The notes below the pieces were generated by a model. It had not been told where the DNA came from. It made no database searches and saw only the letters and a list, made by a program, of their open reading frames with translations. A DNA stretch of 64,000 nt from Hylemonella gracilis str. Niagara R (GTDB lineage Bacteria > Pseudomonadota > Gammaproteobacteria > Burkholderiales > Burkholderiaceae_C). Positions 8,451 to 16,823 of the stretch are shown here, one piece after another (within the stretch, counting starts at the first letter, position 1; each line of letters opens with the position of its first letter). The stretch is taken from assembly GCF_000600295.1 (NCBI RefSeq), contig NZ_JEMG01000001.1, positions 2,344,477 to 2,408,476 on the forward strand. Direction: 5' to 3'. The translations under genes and the position numbers were made by a program.

Positions 8451-9728
8451 TCAAGTCGGCTCGTGCCGATAAAACACGCTGATCCGGGTGCCCTGTCCAT
8501 CGCTTCTGTCCAAATGCAGACGCCAGGACAGTCGCTCGCATATCAGCCTGATGAGCAGCAGCCCTGAGCCGGACTCACTCTGACTGGGCATGCCCCGCAG
8601 TTCCTGTGAACGCAAGCGGGCCTGCTCGTGCGCGGGCATGCCACCACCGACATCACGTACATGGATGGCCTTGCCGTTCAGCACCACCTCCACCGGCCCC
8701 TCCGTGTGCCTGAGGGCGTTCTGGATCAGATTGCGCAACAAAACGCGCAACAGCGATTCGTCCGCCTTCACCCGTGCGTCAGGCGTGGCCGCCAGCACGG
8801 TCCGGCCGGACCAGTCCGGGCGCTCGTCCTCCAGGTCGGAGATCACGAGTTCCGCAAGCTCCCGCAGTGGCACCTCGATCAACGGGACGGATTCGTTTTC
8901 GCCCCGCGCGAGCTTGAGCAGCATCTCCACGTCGGATTTCATATCCTCGGTGGATTTGCGGATGCGATTGAAAGTTTTCCGATCTTCCGCAGACACATTG
9001 CCGCGCTTCGCGATGACATCCAGCGCGCCCGAGATCACCGCCAGGGGCGTGCGCAGTTCGTGGCTGGCCAGGCGCACAAATGCCTTCTCGCGCGCGACAT
9101 GCTCTTCCAGCTTGTCGAAGAATCGGTTGAAGCTGCTGGCGATTTCCTGCAGCTCGCGCTCGGCATAGTCCTGCGGCAGACGCGGCACCGAAATCTTCGG
9201 ATCGAAGGCCTGCAACTGCGAGGTCAGGCGTTCGAAGGGCCGCAGTATCTTCTTCACCGACACGCGCGCCAGAGCGAACCCGATGCCTAGCATGACCAGG
9301 GCGATCGCCAAGGTCAGCCAAAGTTCCAGCTCATCATCCAACGCCTCCACCGCCGAGGTGTCGCGCACCATGTACAGCACACCCGGGGGATGGGTCACGC
9401 GCTCGATCATGACCACCTGCTCCTTCTCGGCGGTTTCAATTTCCGCCAAGAAGGGCACCGGATATCCACGAACCTCGGGAGGCAAGCGGCTTTGCGCTTG
9501 GCCTTGCCCCAAAAAGATCATCAGGTCTGCGTCCTGGCGCCACTCGGAATATTCCGGGTTATCCAGTTCGGAAAGAAAGCCGTCCCGCTGCTTGCGCATT
9601 TCGGCTTGCATAACCAGGTCTTCCGTTTGCTCATAAATCCGGTCAAACATGAAATAGGAAGCCAGCACCACCACGGCCATGATGATGAAGAAAGCACGCT
9701 GGATGCGCATGGCCAGGGAGAGCTTCAT
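8451..9728 (-). CDS. Two-component sensor histidine kinase
   Basis: 425 residues. An N-terminal transmembrane helix lies at about 10-28, a periplasmic sensor region at about 30-133, and a second helix at about 134-156, followed by a HAMP-like linker. The dimerisation/phosphoacceptor motif ASHELRTPLAVISGALDV has H223. The ATP-binding domain includes NLIQNALRHTEG (N box) and SGSGLLLIRLICERL. It phosphorylates the OmpR-family regulator upstream, with which it overlaps by 4 bases (ATGA). It is the last gene of a five-gene operon with envelope glycosyltransferases, which suggests it senses envelope stress, cations or cationic peptides in the way of PmrB. The sensor region itself is not diagnostic. 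Confidence 0.9.
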   Translation of the reverse strand: MKLSLAMRIQRAFFIIMAVVVLASYFMFDRIYEQTEDLVMQAEMRKQRDGFLSELDNPEYSEWRQDADLMIFLGQGQAQSRLPPEVRGYPVPFLAEIETAEKEQVVMIERVTHPPGVLYMVRDTSAVEALDDELELWLTLAIALVMLGIGFALARVSVKKILRPFERLTSQLQAFDPKISVPRLPQDYAERELQEIASSFNRFFDKLEEHVAREKAFVRLASHELRTPLAVISGALDVIAKRGNVSAEDRKTFNRIRKSTEDMKSDVEMLLKLARGENESVPLIEVPLRELAELVISDLEDERPDWSGRTVLAATPDARVKADESLLRVLLRNLIQNALRHTEGPVEVVLNGKAIHVRDVGGGMPAHEQARLRSQELRGMPSQSESGSGLLLIRLICERLSWRLHLDRSDGQGTRISVFYRHEPT

Positions 9729-10429
9729 CCGGATTTCTCCTCTTCCGGCAAGGCCAGCCGGTACCCGCGCCCATGCACGGTGGCGATCAATGGATGCCCG
9801 AAACCCTCCTGAAACAAGCGGCGCAAGGCGTAGATGTGCGTGCGGATGGTGTTCGCGTCGGCTTCCGCTTCCCCCCAGATGTGGGTCAGCATGTCCTGGT
9901 GGCTCACGCTGCGCGGGTGGCTGCGCATCAGGTGCTCGAAGATGCGCGCGGGGATGCCGCCCAGGCTGATCTGCCGCCCATCCAGCTCGGCAATGCCCGT
10001 GTCGGGGTTGAATTTCAAGGCATCCACTTGCAGCGCGATGTCCACACCCGCACCGCGCCGCAACAGGGACTCGATGCGCAACTCCAGCTCGCGCAGGTGA
10101 AAGGGCTTGACCATGTAGTCGTTCGCGCCGCCCAGAAACCCTTCTTCCTTGTCACTGAGCGCGCCGCGGGCCGACGTGATGATGACGGGCACGTTGGAAC
10201 GCAGGTCCTGGCGGATGCGCCGACAGATTTCCTGCCCTGCGATGCCGGGCAGCATCAGATCGAGGATCACCACATCGTAGTCACAGGTCGCGAGCAGATG
10301 CAGCGCCGTCAGACCATTGCTGGCGAAATCCAGCAGGTAACGGGGCCCATCGAAGTACTCGGCGATGTTCTCGGCCAAATCCTTCTGATCTTCAACCACC
10401 AGCAAACGACATACACTGCGCACGGACAT
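9725..10429 (-). CDS. OmpR/PhoB-family response regulator
   Basis: 234 residues: receiver domain 8-120 with acidic pocket ED at 13-14, phospho-acceptor D57 in VVILDLMLPG, and K108 region MVKPF; then a winged-helix DNA-binding domain ending in the HGRGYRL motif. It sits 9 bases after the ArnT-like gene stop and overlaps the kinase gene by 4 bases. Three TCATCA boxes in 11-bp phase upstream of the operon (13303-13330) are the sort of direct repeat bound by this family, so it probably autoregulates the whole operon. A PmrA-like role is plausible, but the boxes do not match the PmrA consensus. Confidence 0.92.
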   Translation of the reverse strand: MSVRSVCRLLVVEDQKDLAENIAEYFDGPRYLLDFASNGLTALHLLATCDYDVVILDLMLPGIAGQEICRRIRQDLRSNVPVIITSARGALSDKEEGFLGGANDYMVKPFHLRELELRIESLLRRGAGVDIALQVDALKFNPDTGIAELDGRQISLGGIPARIFEHLMRSHPRSVSHQDMLTHIWGEAEADANTIRTHIYALRRLFQEGFGHPLIATVHGRGYRLALPEEEKSG

Positions 10430-10438
10430 ACGAGCGGA

Positions 10439-11875
10439 TTATCTATCCCCCGCAGCGCCGGTGATCTTGAACAGCACCATCGTCTTGCTGCGCGACAGCG
10501 CCACGGCGCGAATGTCGGTGCGCTCGCGCAACAAAGGCAGATGCCGGTCATGCACAACCAGGTAACGCTCACCCTGCCCGCGCGCCAACCAGTCGTCCAG
10601 ACCCGACAGGCTGACCTGCTCCACCGCGCCATGGCTGTAATAACTGGCGGAATAAGGAACTTTTTCCAGATAGGCCAGCAGGCTCGCTGAGCCTGCCGCG
10701 CGCGCATAGGCTTGCACATTCGCGCGCTCTGAGGTCCACTGCGCTGGCCGGGCCATCAGAACCACCACAGCCAGCGCGATCACCAGGGGTGCAACGAGGG
10801 CGCCGCTGGCCAGTTGCTTGCCGGAAGGCCGCAAATACCCATGCATCAGCACCGCCGCCGCGGGCAGGCCGGGCAGCACGTAGGCCGGGAGGATGTTGCC
10901 CGCCAGCGTGAAGAACAGCATGGGTGCCAGCGCCCAGAAGAACAGGAAGCGCCCCTGTCCATCTGCCGGCCAGGGAAAACGGCGGATTCGCCAGGCATCA
11001 CGCCCGTAGCGCCAGACGAAAACCAGGCTCCAGGGCAACGCGCCCAGCATCCAGAACAGCCAAATCGTGCCCTTGGGACGTTCATGCGCGTCACCGTAAA
11101 GATCACCCGCCCAACCTGGTTCGACAAAACGCAGGATATGTTCACCCAACAGGAAGTAGTTCAGGAAACCGGGCGTCTTCAGTTCCGCGAGGCCGTACCA
11201 GGGCAAGGCGATCATGGCGCTCAGGACACTGCCCCGGAACCACGGCAGCAAGCGCCACAGACGCCGCCAACCGCCGCCCGTCACGGTCCACATGAAGATT
11301 GGAATACCAGTCAGCACCACGCCCACCGGTCCCTTGGCCAACATGGAGACGCCGATCCCGACGAAGAACAGCCAACCCGGCAAGGCGCTGGGCGTATTCA
11401 ACAGGCTGGCAAACGCCGCCAGGGACAGGCCCACGCCCAAGGCCAGATAAACATCGGTCATCACCGCGCCCATGCTGACGAACGGCAAGGCCATCGACGC
11501 AAAGAGCAGCATCGTGGGCAAGATGGCTGGCTTTCCCTGCCGGACCCGCGCCAGCCAGGCCACCACGACCAGCAAAAGCAAACCAAACAGCCATGAAGGC
11601 AGTCGCGGCGCCAGATCATTGACACCCAGCAGGTCGATCGCGATCTTCTGCGCCCAGAACGACAGCGGCGGCTTGCCCCAGAACGGGGTCTGCGCGTCAT
11701 ACCAAGGCGTGATCCAGTCCTGCTTCTCCAGCATCAGCCGGGACATTTCCGCGTAACGAGGCTCGGTGGTCTCCATCATCGGCAGCATGGCCGCGATCAC
11801 CAGCCGCAAAAGCAGCATGCCCCCCAGCAGCAGCCAGAAGAGCCGCTGCGACAATCCGTTGGAGGAATTCATCAT
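10439..11875 (-). CDS. ArnT-like glycosyltransferase (GT39/GT83, polyprenyl-phosphate sugar donor)
   Basis: 478 residues, a polytopic inner-membrane protein with about ten or more hydrophobic segments. The first periplasmic loop contains ETTEPRYAEMSRLMLEKQDW, the acidic and RYAE features of ArnT and protein mannosyltransferase relatives. These enzymes transfer a sugar from a lipid carrier onto lipid A or another periplasmic acceptor. It overlaps the upstream GT2 gene by 4 bases and is followed at 9 bases by the response regulator. No aminoarabinose synthesis genes (arnA, arnB, arnD) are in the window, so the sugar is unknown; it may be shorter than E. coli ArnT (about 550) and act on a different acceptor. 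Confidence 0.8.
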   Translation of the reverse strand: MMNSSNGLSQRLFWLLLGGMLLLRLVIAAMLPMMETTEPRYAEMSRLMLEKQDWITPWYDAQTPFWGKPPLSFWAQKIAIDLLGVNDLAPRLPSWLFGLLLLVVVAWLARVRQGKPAILPTMLLFASMALPFVSMGAVMTDVYLALGVGLSLAAFASLLNTPSALPGWLFFVGIGVSMLAKGPVGVVLTGIPIFMWTVTGGGWRRLWRLLPWFRGSVLSAMIALPWYGLAELKTPGFLNYFLLGEHILRFVEPGWAGDLYGDAHERPKGTIWLFWMLGALPWSLVFVWRYGRDAWRIRRFPWPADGQGRFLFFWALAPMLFFTLAGNILPAYVLPGLPAAAVLMHGYLRPSGKQLASGALVAPLVIALAVVVLMARPAQWTSERANVQAYARAAGSASLLAYLEKVPYSASYYSHGAVEQVSLSGLDDWLARGQGERYLVVHDRHLPLLRERTDIRAVALSRSKTMVLFKITGAAGDR

Positions 11876-12831
11876 TGCCCCCAGACTTCACCGTCACACG
11901 TCCGGGTCTGGAAATCGATGACGTAGACCGGGCGACGCTTGCTCTCCATGTAGGTCTTGCCGACATACTCACCCACGATGCCCAAGGCCATCAATTGCAC
12001 CCCCCCCAGGAATGTGATGATGGCCATCAGAGACGGGTAACCCTGAACCGGGTCGCCAAAGACGATGGCTTTGCCAACGATCCAGGCACCGAACAGGCTG
12101 CCCAGCAAGGCCGCCACCACCCCCGCCAGCATGGACAGCCGCAGCGGCAAGGTCGTGAACGAAGTCACGCCGTCCCAGGCCAGGCGCATCAGGGACAGGT
12201 AGTTCCACTTGCTGCACCCCGCGTGGCGCGGTGCACGGTCGTAGAGGATCACGGCGACTGGCAGGCCGACCCAGGCGAAGAGCCCCTTCATGTAGCGGTT
12301 ACTTTCGCCCAGTGACTTGAGTGAGTCCACGGCCTTGCGGCTGAGCAAACGGAAGTCGCCCACATCCTCGGGAACATGGAAACCGCAGGCCCGTTTGAGC
12401 AGACGGTAAAACACGTGCGCGCTCAACCGCTTGAACGCGCTCTCGCCCGCGCGGCTACGCCGCTTCATCAGCACCACGTCGCACCCTTGCCGCCACCTCG
12501 CGATCATGTCCGGCATCAATTCCGGTGGGTCCTGCAGATCCGCGTCGAGGATGACGAGGGCATCACCGCGCGCGTGCTCGATGCCGGCGGTCATCGCGGC
12601 TTCCTTGCCGAAATTGCGGCTCAAACGTATGAGCCTGAGGTCGATGCCGGACAGATGCTGAGTTAGGAGAAAGTCACCCCCGCCGTCCCGGCTGCCGTCG
12701 TCCACAAAGAGGATTTCGGTCTTGCCATCCAAGCCCGCCAGCACCGCAGCCACACGCTTGAGGCATTCCGGCAGTACCTCTCTTTCGTTGTAGAAAGGGA
12801 TGACCACACTGAGCAAAATGCCTGTGCTCAT
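11872..12831 (-). CDS. Polyprenyl-phosphate glycosyltransferase, GT2 (GtrB/ArnC/DPM1-like)
   Basis: 319 residues. The N-terminal GT-A domain starts LSVVIPFYNEREVLPECL and has the metal-binding DADLQDPPEL at 96-105. Two C-terminal transmembrane helices at about 233-290 anchor it to the inner membrane. Such enzymes attach a nucleotide-activated sugar to undecaprenyl phosphate on the cytoplasmic side. Four-base overlaps on both sides tie it to the GtrA-like flippase upstream and the ArnT-like transferase downstream. Together these form a complete load-flip-transfer module: charge the carrier, flip it, transfer the sugar outside. The sugar itself cannot be read from sequence. Confidence 0.87.
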   Translation of the reverse strand: MSTGILLSVVIPFYNEREVLPECLKRVAAVLAGLDGKTEILFVDDGSRDGGGDFLLTQHLSGIDLRLIRLSRNFGKEAAMTAGIEHARGDALVILDADLQDPPELMPDMIARWRQGCDVVLMKRRSRAGESAFKRLSAHVFYRLLKRACGFHVPEDVGDFRLLSRKAVDSLKSLGESNRYMKGLFAWVGLPVAVILYDRAPRHAGCSKWNYLSLMRLAWDGVTSFTTLPLRLSMLAGVVAALLGSLFGAWIVGKAIVFGDPVQGYPSLMAIITFLGGVQLMALGIVGEYVGKTYMESKRRPVYVIDFQTRTCDGEVWGQ

Positions 12832-13247
12832 GATTGGCCTCCCTGGCGAAAGACCAGCCTACCGTAAAGAAAATAGCTGGCCCAGGCCGCCATCAGCGTG
12901 GCCAGACCTTGGGCGACGGCAACCGGCCAGCCCGCCCAGGCAAAGCAGAGATGGAACACCCAGGCATTGATCAGCCAAGACAACAGGCAGGTCCAGGCAT
13001 AAGGCCAAACGGCCATGTGCGTGACCGGGCGATCGCGGAAGGTCAGGTGGCGCTGAGCAAAGAAGTTGACCAACGCGCCCGAAACGCTGCCAACCACGGT
13101 CGCGAGCAGTTCGGGCTGGCCCAACCCGATCAGAGCGGCCATCAGCAGCCAATGACTCACGGTGGCGATGCCGCCCGCGCAAACAAAACGCATGGGGCGG
13201 TACCGGGCGAACCCGAAACCCCAGCCCAGCCTGAAGAACTCAACCAT
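12828..13247 (-). CDS. GtrA-family membrane protein (putative lipid-linked sugar flippase)
   Basis: 139 residues with four predicted helices and the GtrA features RFVCAGGIATVSHWLLMAAL near the start and RHLTFRD after the second helix. GtrA proteins are thought to flip undecaprenyl-phosphate sugars to the periplasm. It is the first gene of the operon gtrA-GT2-ArnT-like-regulator-kinase on this strand. Its start at 13247 lies 56-83 bases from three phased TCATCA repeats. The C-terminus overlaps the GT2 start by 4 bases (ATGA). Confidence 0.82.
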   Translation of the reverse strand: MVEFFRLGWGFGFARYRPMRFVCAGGIATVSHWLLMAALIGLGQPELLATVVGSVSGALVNFFAQRHLTFRDRPVTHMAVWPYAWTCLLSWLINAWVFHLCFAWAGWPVAVAQGLATLMAAWASYFLYGRLVFRQGGQS

Positions 13248-13276
13248 GTCCTGTGTCCCGAAAAAAATCTCGGGTC

Positions 13277-13330
13277 AGGATAGGTGAGGGCCGCTCAAAA
13301 CTTCATCAGAAAATCATCAAGAATTCATCA
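13277..13330 (-). promoter_or_regulatory. Promoter with three 11-bp-phased TCATCA boxes for the gtrA operon
   Basis: On the plus strand TCATCA begins at 13303, 13314 and 13325, exactly 11 bases apart; on the coding (minus) strand these read TGATGA. A fourth, degenerate copy, CGCTCA, begins at 13292. A -10-like TATCCT (minus strand) lies at 13282-13277, and the first box falls where the -35 would be (13300-13305). Helically phased direct repeats replacing the -35 are the classical layout for PhoB/OmpR-type activators, and the operon encodes one. Confidence 0.6.
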
Positions 13331-13388
13331 AATCCGAGGCGTGGAGTTGCCCGCGCCTAGGACGGCCGCTCATGCTCGGCGCCGCCGC

Positions 13389-15263
13389 TCAAGCACGTTG
13401 CCGCACGTAGCGACCGGGCGCCGGCTCGATGGCCTTGTACCTGCCCTTGCCATACTTCTTTGGCGCCGGAACCTGCGGACCGGCGTGTTGCCGCAGCCAA
13501 GCGGCCCAATCGGGCCACCAACTGCCTGCCTGTTCCTGCGCACCTGCCAGCCAGTCATCCAGCCGTGGCGGCAACTGGCCATCCGCGCGTGTCCAGTGGC
13601 TGCGCTTCTTTTTCTCGGGCGGGTTGATCACGCCCGCGATGTGGCCCGAGGCCCCCATCACGAAACGCAAGGGTCCGCCCAACACCTGAGTGCTTGCGTA
13701 GGCGCTGCTCACGGGCACGATGTGGTCCTCGCGCGAGCCGTAGATGTAGGCCGGCAGGTCCAGGCGGCGCAGGTCGATCTTCTCTCCGCACACCGTGAGC
13801 CGCCCAGGCTGAACCAGATTGTTCTCGAGGTAGGTATTGCGCAGATACCAAGCGTACCAGGGACCCGGCAGATTGGTGCTGTCGCCGTTCCAGTACAGCA
13901 GATCGAAAGGCGGCGGCGTCTCGCCCTGGAGGTAGTTGCGCGCCACATAGTTCCAGACCAGTTCAGTGGGCCGCAGGAAGCTGAAGGTCGCCGCCAGATC
14001 GCGCCCCGGCATCACGCCCCCCTGCGCGAACTGCTGCTCGCGCAGGCGCACGGCGGCCTCGTCGATGAACACGTCCAGCACGCCCGTGTCGGAAAAATCC
14101 AGGAAGGTCGTCAGCAAGGTGAGGCTGGCCACCGGTTTTTGTCCGCGCGCGGCCAGCACTGCCAAGGCCGTACCCAGCAAGGTGCCACCGACGCAAAAGC
14201 CGAGGGCATTGATTTGGCCCAGGCCGTCGCCATCGGCCTGGGCACTGCCTCCACCTCCCTTGAGCTTCGGCGCCGCGATCTCCCGCGTCACGGTGATGGC
14301 GCGAATGACGGCTTGCTCCACGTAGTCGTCCCAGGTCTTGGTCGCCAGGCTGACGTGATCCGGGTCGGCCGGATCGACAGGAGGGTTGCGCCAGCTGATG
14401 ACATAAACGCGATGGCCCTGCGTCAGCGCATAGCGGATCAGGGAATTGCTGGGCTGCAGGTCCAGGATGTAGAACTTGTTGATGCAGGGCGGCACGAGCA
14501 ACAGCGGCCGGGCGTGCACCTGCTCCGTCACGGGCTGGTATTCGAGCAACTGGAAAAGCTCGTTCTCGTACACCACCGCGCCCGCCGTGGTGGCGACATT
14601 GCGACCCACCTCGAACTGGCTTTCATCCGTCATGCTCACCTGGCCCCGGCCCAGGTCATGCAACAGGTTCTGCAGACCCTGCGCGACACTGCGCCCCTGG
14701 GTTTCGATGGCCTTGCGTTGGGCGTCCCGGTTGAAGGCCATGAAATTGCCGGGAGCGCTGGCGGCCACCCATTGGTCAACCCCAAAACGGATGCGGGCGC
14801 GGGTCTTGGCGTCGGCCTGGACCGCCTCGGCCATCTGGGTAAGCAAGCGAGCATTCAGTGCATGGAGGGCCTGGGCCGAGTCTTCCTGCCAGCCCTCGCG
14901 CGCGAGTTGGAAGCAATCATTCAGATACTGCTGCTGCAAGGACTGCAGGGTGTCGGAAGGAATGCGTGGCAGCTCGTGCAGGGGAAACGCAGAAGCCGGC
15001 AGACCGGGCGCCCAGGTGCCCATGCCGGGTGCAGCGGCGACCGCAGGCATGGGTGTCGATGCAGGTGGCCAGCCCGGCGACCAGGGGAACAGTCCCTGCA
15101 GCCCCGCTGGAACTCCTTGGGTCAGGGCGGTGGTCAAGGCGGCCGCCTGCGCTTGTGCCTGCTGGGCGGCTTGTGCCGCAGCCTGCATCCACGCAGTCCA
15201 GGCCGCCATGGCATCGGCGGTATGCTCTTGCCCTCGCGCGTTCTCGCCTTCGGCCCCGTTCAT
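13389..15263 (-). CDS. phaC: Class I polyhydroxyalkanoate synthase
   Basis: 624 residues, polymerising (R)-3-hydroxyacyl-CoA into PHA at the granule surface. The lipase-box-like GFCVGG contains the nucleophile C357; the other triad residues are D513 in REDHIVP and H541 in SGHIAGVINPP, all in the expected order and spacing. N-terminal residues 1-100 are rich in Ala and Gln, which is usual for class I enzymes. The ATG at 15263 was chosen because GAGGAG lies 6 bases upstream. There is no phaA or phasin gene adjacent, and phaB is about 5 kb away, so the pathway is split. A promoter with a 17-base spacer is visible upstream. Confidence 0.95.
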   Translation of the reverse strand: MNGAEGENARGQEHTADAMAAWTAWMQAAAQAAQQAQAQAAALTTALTQGVPAGLQGLFPWSPGWPPASTPMPAVAAAPGMGTWAPGLPASAFPLHELPRIPSDTLQSLQQQYLNDCFQLAREGWQEDSAQALHALNARLLTQMAEAVQADAKTRARIRFGVDQWVAASAPGNFMAFNRDAQRKAIETQGRSVAQGLQNLLHDLGRGQVSMTDESQFEVGRNVATTAGAVVYENELFQLLEYQPVTEQVHARPLLLVPPCINKFYILDLQPSNSLIRYALTQGHRVYVISWRNPPVDPADPDHVSLATKTWDDYVEQAVIRAITVTREIAAPKLKGGGGSAQADGDGLGQINALGFCVGGTLLGTALAVLAARGQKPVASLTLLTTFLDFSDTGVLDVFIDEAAVRLREQQFAQGGVMPGRDLAATFSFLRPTELVWNYVARNYLQGETPPPFDLLYWNGDSTNLPGPWYAWYLRNTYLENNLVQPGRLTVCGEKIDLRRLDLPAYIYGSREDHIVPVSSAYASTQVLGGPLRFVMGASGHIAGVINPPEKKKRSHWTRADGQLPPRLDDWLAGAQEQAGSWWPDWAAWLRQHAGPQVPAPKKYGKGRYKAIEPAPGRYVRQRA

Positions 15264-15316
15264 GTTTGCTCCTCGCATCCCGCACGGCACCGCGCCGCTT
15301 TTTCTGTCCGGTGCTC

Positions 15317-15345
15317 AGTATTGCAGGCACCGCCCGCCATGCCAA
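15317..15345 (-). promoter_or_regulatory. Predicted sigma-70 promoter of phaC
   Basis: On the minus strand TTGGCA (15345-15340) and AATACT (15322-15317) are separated by exactly 17 bases. Each hexamer is close to consensus: five of six for -35, four of six for -10. The -10 lies about 54 bases before the phaC ATG, leaving a short leader with GAGGAG. Confidence 0.5.
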
Positions 15346-15380
15346 GGCACGGCCTCCTTCCTTCCTCGGGTATAGCCGCC

Positions 15381-15695
15381 ATGTTCCTGCCCCTGATCGC
15401 GATCGCCTGGCTCTACGTGGCCCTGATGATGGCCGTGGCCGAGGCCAGCAGCCCGATCGGCAGCCTGCTGGGCGCCATCGTCACCTTTGTGCTCTACGGC
15501 GTGGGCCCGGTGCTGCTGCTGCTCTACATCCTGGGCACGCCCTTGCGCAAGAAACTGCGGCGTCTGCGTGAAAGCGAGGCCGCCGACGCGAACCCGCTGG
15601 AGTCGAAGTCTGGCGCCGAACCGGCCTCAAGCCAACCAGATGCAAGCCGCCATGCGCCCGCTGACGCGGTCACGCCGGTGCGAAAAGAACCGTGA
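15381..15695 (+). CDS. Small two-helix membrane protein, unknown function
   Basis: 104 residues starting MFLPLIAIAWLYVALMMAV at an ATG divergent from phaC. Two hydrophobic segments (about 2-19 and 28-50) are followed by a basic RKKLRRLRE stretch and a hydrophilic, Ala/Pro/Ser-rich tail. I recall similar small uncharacterised proteins beside phaC and pgeF in Burkholderiales, but I give no function. The last 69 bases overlap the convergent pgeF gene, and the overlapped codons encode only the low-complexity tail. A shorter true product is possible. Confidence 0.6.
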   Translation: MFLPLIAIAWLYVALMMAVAEASSPIGSLLGAIVTFVLYGVGPVLLLLYILGTPLRKKLRRLRESEAADANPLESKSGAEPASSQPDASRHAPADAVTPVRKEP

Positions 15696-16439
15696 ACGCT
15701 GGGTGACGGTACACCAGTTGTCCGAGCCGTTGTTGCCATAAATCTGCTGCACCCCCAGGGCGTGGAGGCGCTGGCGCGCCAACCCAGGCAGGTCGGCCAA
15801 CCACTTACCGGTCTTGCCGGGCACGGGCCGGAACAAGGAAGCTGCCTGGCGGTCCCAGGCCTCGAAGGCGGAGCGCACGTCCGGCCCCACCTCATAGGCC
15901 ATGGGGCCGATGCAAGGCCCCAGCCAGGCCAACAAATCGCTGGGCAGCATCCGCTGCCCCTGCGTACGCAGCTGGGTCAGCACGGCACGCTCCAGGGTTT
16001 CCAGCACCCCATCACCGCCCTCACCGGACAGACCGCGCCAGCCCGCATGGGCGGCCGCCACGAAGCGGCCCTGCTTGTCGGTCAGCAGCACGGGCAGGCA
16101 GTCAGCGATCAACACGGTGCAGACCACGCCGCGCTCCTGCGTCCAGCACGCGTCCGCCACGTTGCCCTGGGAGGTGAATCGGTCCAACCGCAAGACCTTG
16201 TTGCCATGGACCTGCTGCATGAAAACTGGGTGCGCTTGCAGCGCCTGGGCCAGTCGGGCACGGTTGCGCCCCACGGTGAGCACATCGTCCCCGACATGGT
16301 CGCCCAGGTTCAGGCTGTCATAAGGCGGCGCGGATTGTCCGCCCGCGCGCGTGGTGCACAAGGCATGCACGGTGGCGGGCACGGGCCATTGGGGCTTGAG
16401 CCATTCGGGATGGGGACCAGGGCGGGTAGCGGGAGTCAT
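15627..16439 (-). CDS. pgeF: PgeF/YfiH-family peptidoglycan editing factor (polyphenol-oxidase-like)
   Basis: 270 residues of the DUF152 family. E. coli PgeF (YfiH) removes wrongly incorporated residues from peptidoglycan precursors; relatives were described as multicopper laccase-like enzymes or purine nucleoside phosphorylases. The metal/active-site residues are present: H78 in QQVHGNKV, C114 in IADCLPVLL and H131 in AAHAGWRG. The C-terminus GRMAACIWL is the family's usual ending, so the full gene is present despite the 69-base antisense overlap with the small membrane-protein gene. Confidence 0.88.
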   Translation of the reverse strand: MTPATRPGPHPEWLKPQWPVPATVHALCTTRAGGQSAPPYDSLNLGDHVGDDVLTVGRNRARLAQALQAHPVFMQQVHGNKVLRLDRFTSQGNVADACWTQERGVVCTVLIADCLPVLLTDKQGRFVAAAHAGWRGLSGEGGDGVLETLERAVLTQLRTQGQRMLPSDLLAWLGPCIGPMAYEVGPDVRSAFEAWDRQAASLFRPVPGKTGKWLADLPGLARQRLHALGVQQIYGNNGSDNWCTVTQRSRFFSHRRDRVSGRMAACIWLA

Positions 16440-16510
16440 GACGCGCAGGATAAGCGAGAATGCGGGCCATCCAAACCGGAAAAAGCCATGAGCGCAGGAG
16501 CCTTAAGACC

Positions 16511-16810
16511 ATGATTCTGGAACTCGCCGACATCCGCATCCAGCCCGGCCAGCAAGCCGCATTCGATGAAGCCATCCAGCGTGGTTTGGCCACCGTGATC
16601 AGCAAATCGCGTGGCTACCGCGGCCACAAGATCAACAAGGGCATGGAAAGCCCCGAGCGTTACATCCTCATGATCTTCTGGGAGACCCTGGAAGACCACA
16701 CCGTGCATTTCCGCCAATCTCCCGCCTTCGCCGAGTGGCGCGCCATCGTCGGGCCTTTCTTCGCCCAGCCACCCCACGTGGAACATTTCACGCTGCTGTC
16801 GAAGAGTTGA
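16511..16810 (+). CDS. Antibiotic-biosynthesis-monooxygenase (ABM) domain protein
   Basis: 99 residues of dimeric ferredoxin-like fold. It begins MILELADIRIQPGQQAAFDE, and the middle ISKSRGYRGHKINKG and ILMIFWETLEDHTVHFRQSP are typical of small ABM/YgiN-type proteins. These act as cofactor-free oxygenases or unknown small-molecule enzymes. The ATG at 16511 is chosen over an upstream frame start at 16460 because the domain begins there. It precedes the FAH-family gene by 13 bases and is probably in the same transcript; a shared aromatic catabolic role is possible but unproven. Confidence 0.75.
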   Translation: MILELADIRIQPGQQAAFDEAIQRGLATVISKSRGYRGHKINKGMESPERYILMIFWETLEDHTVHFRQSPAFAEWRAIVGPFFAQPPHVEHFTLLSKS

Positions 16811-16823
16811 AGGAATCGGCCTC

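Noticed and set aside
13284-15695. 803-codon plus-strand open frame opposite phaC
   Set aside because: Codon-bias shadow of a GC-rich gene: the opposite strand encodes a complete PHA synthase with its triad. Only the last 104 codons after phaC look like a real gene.
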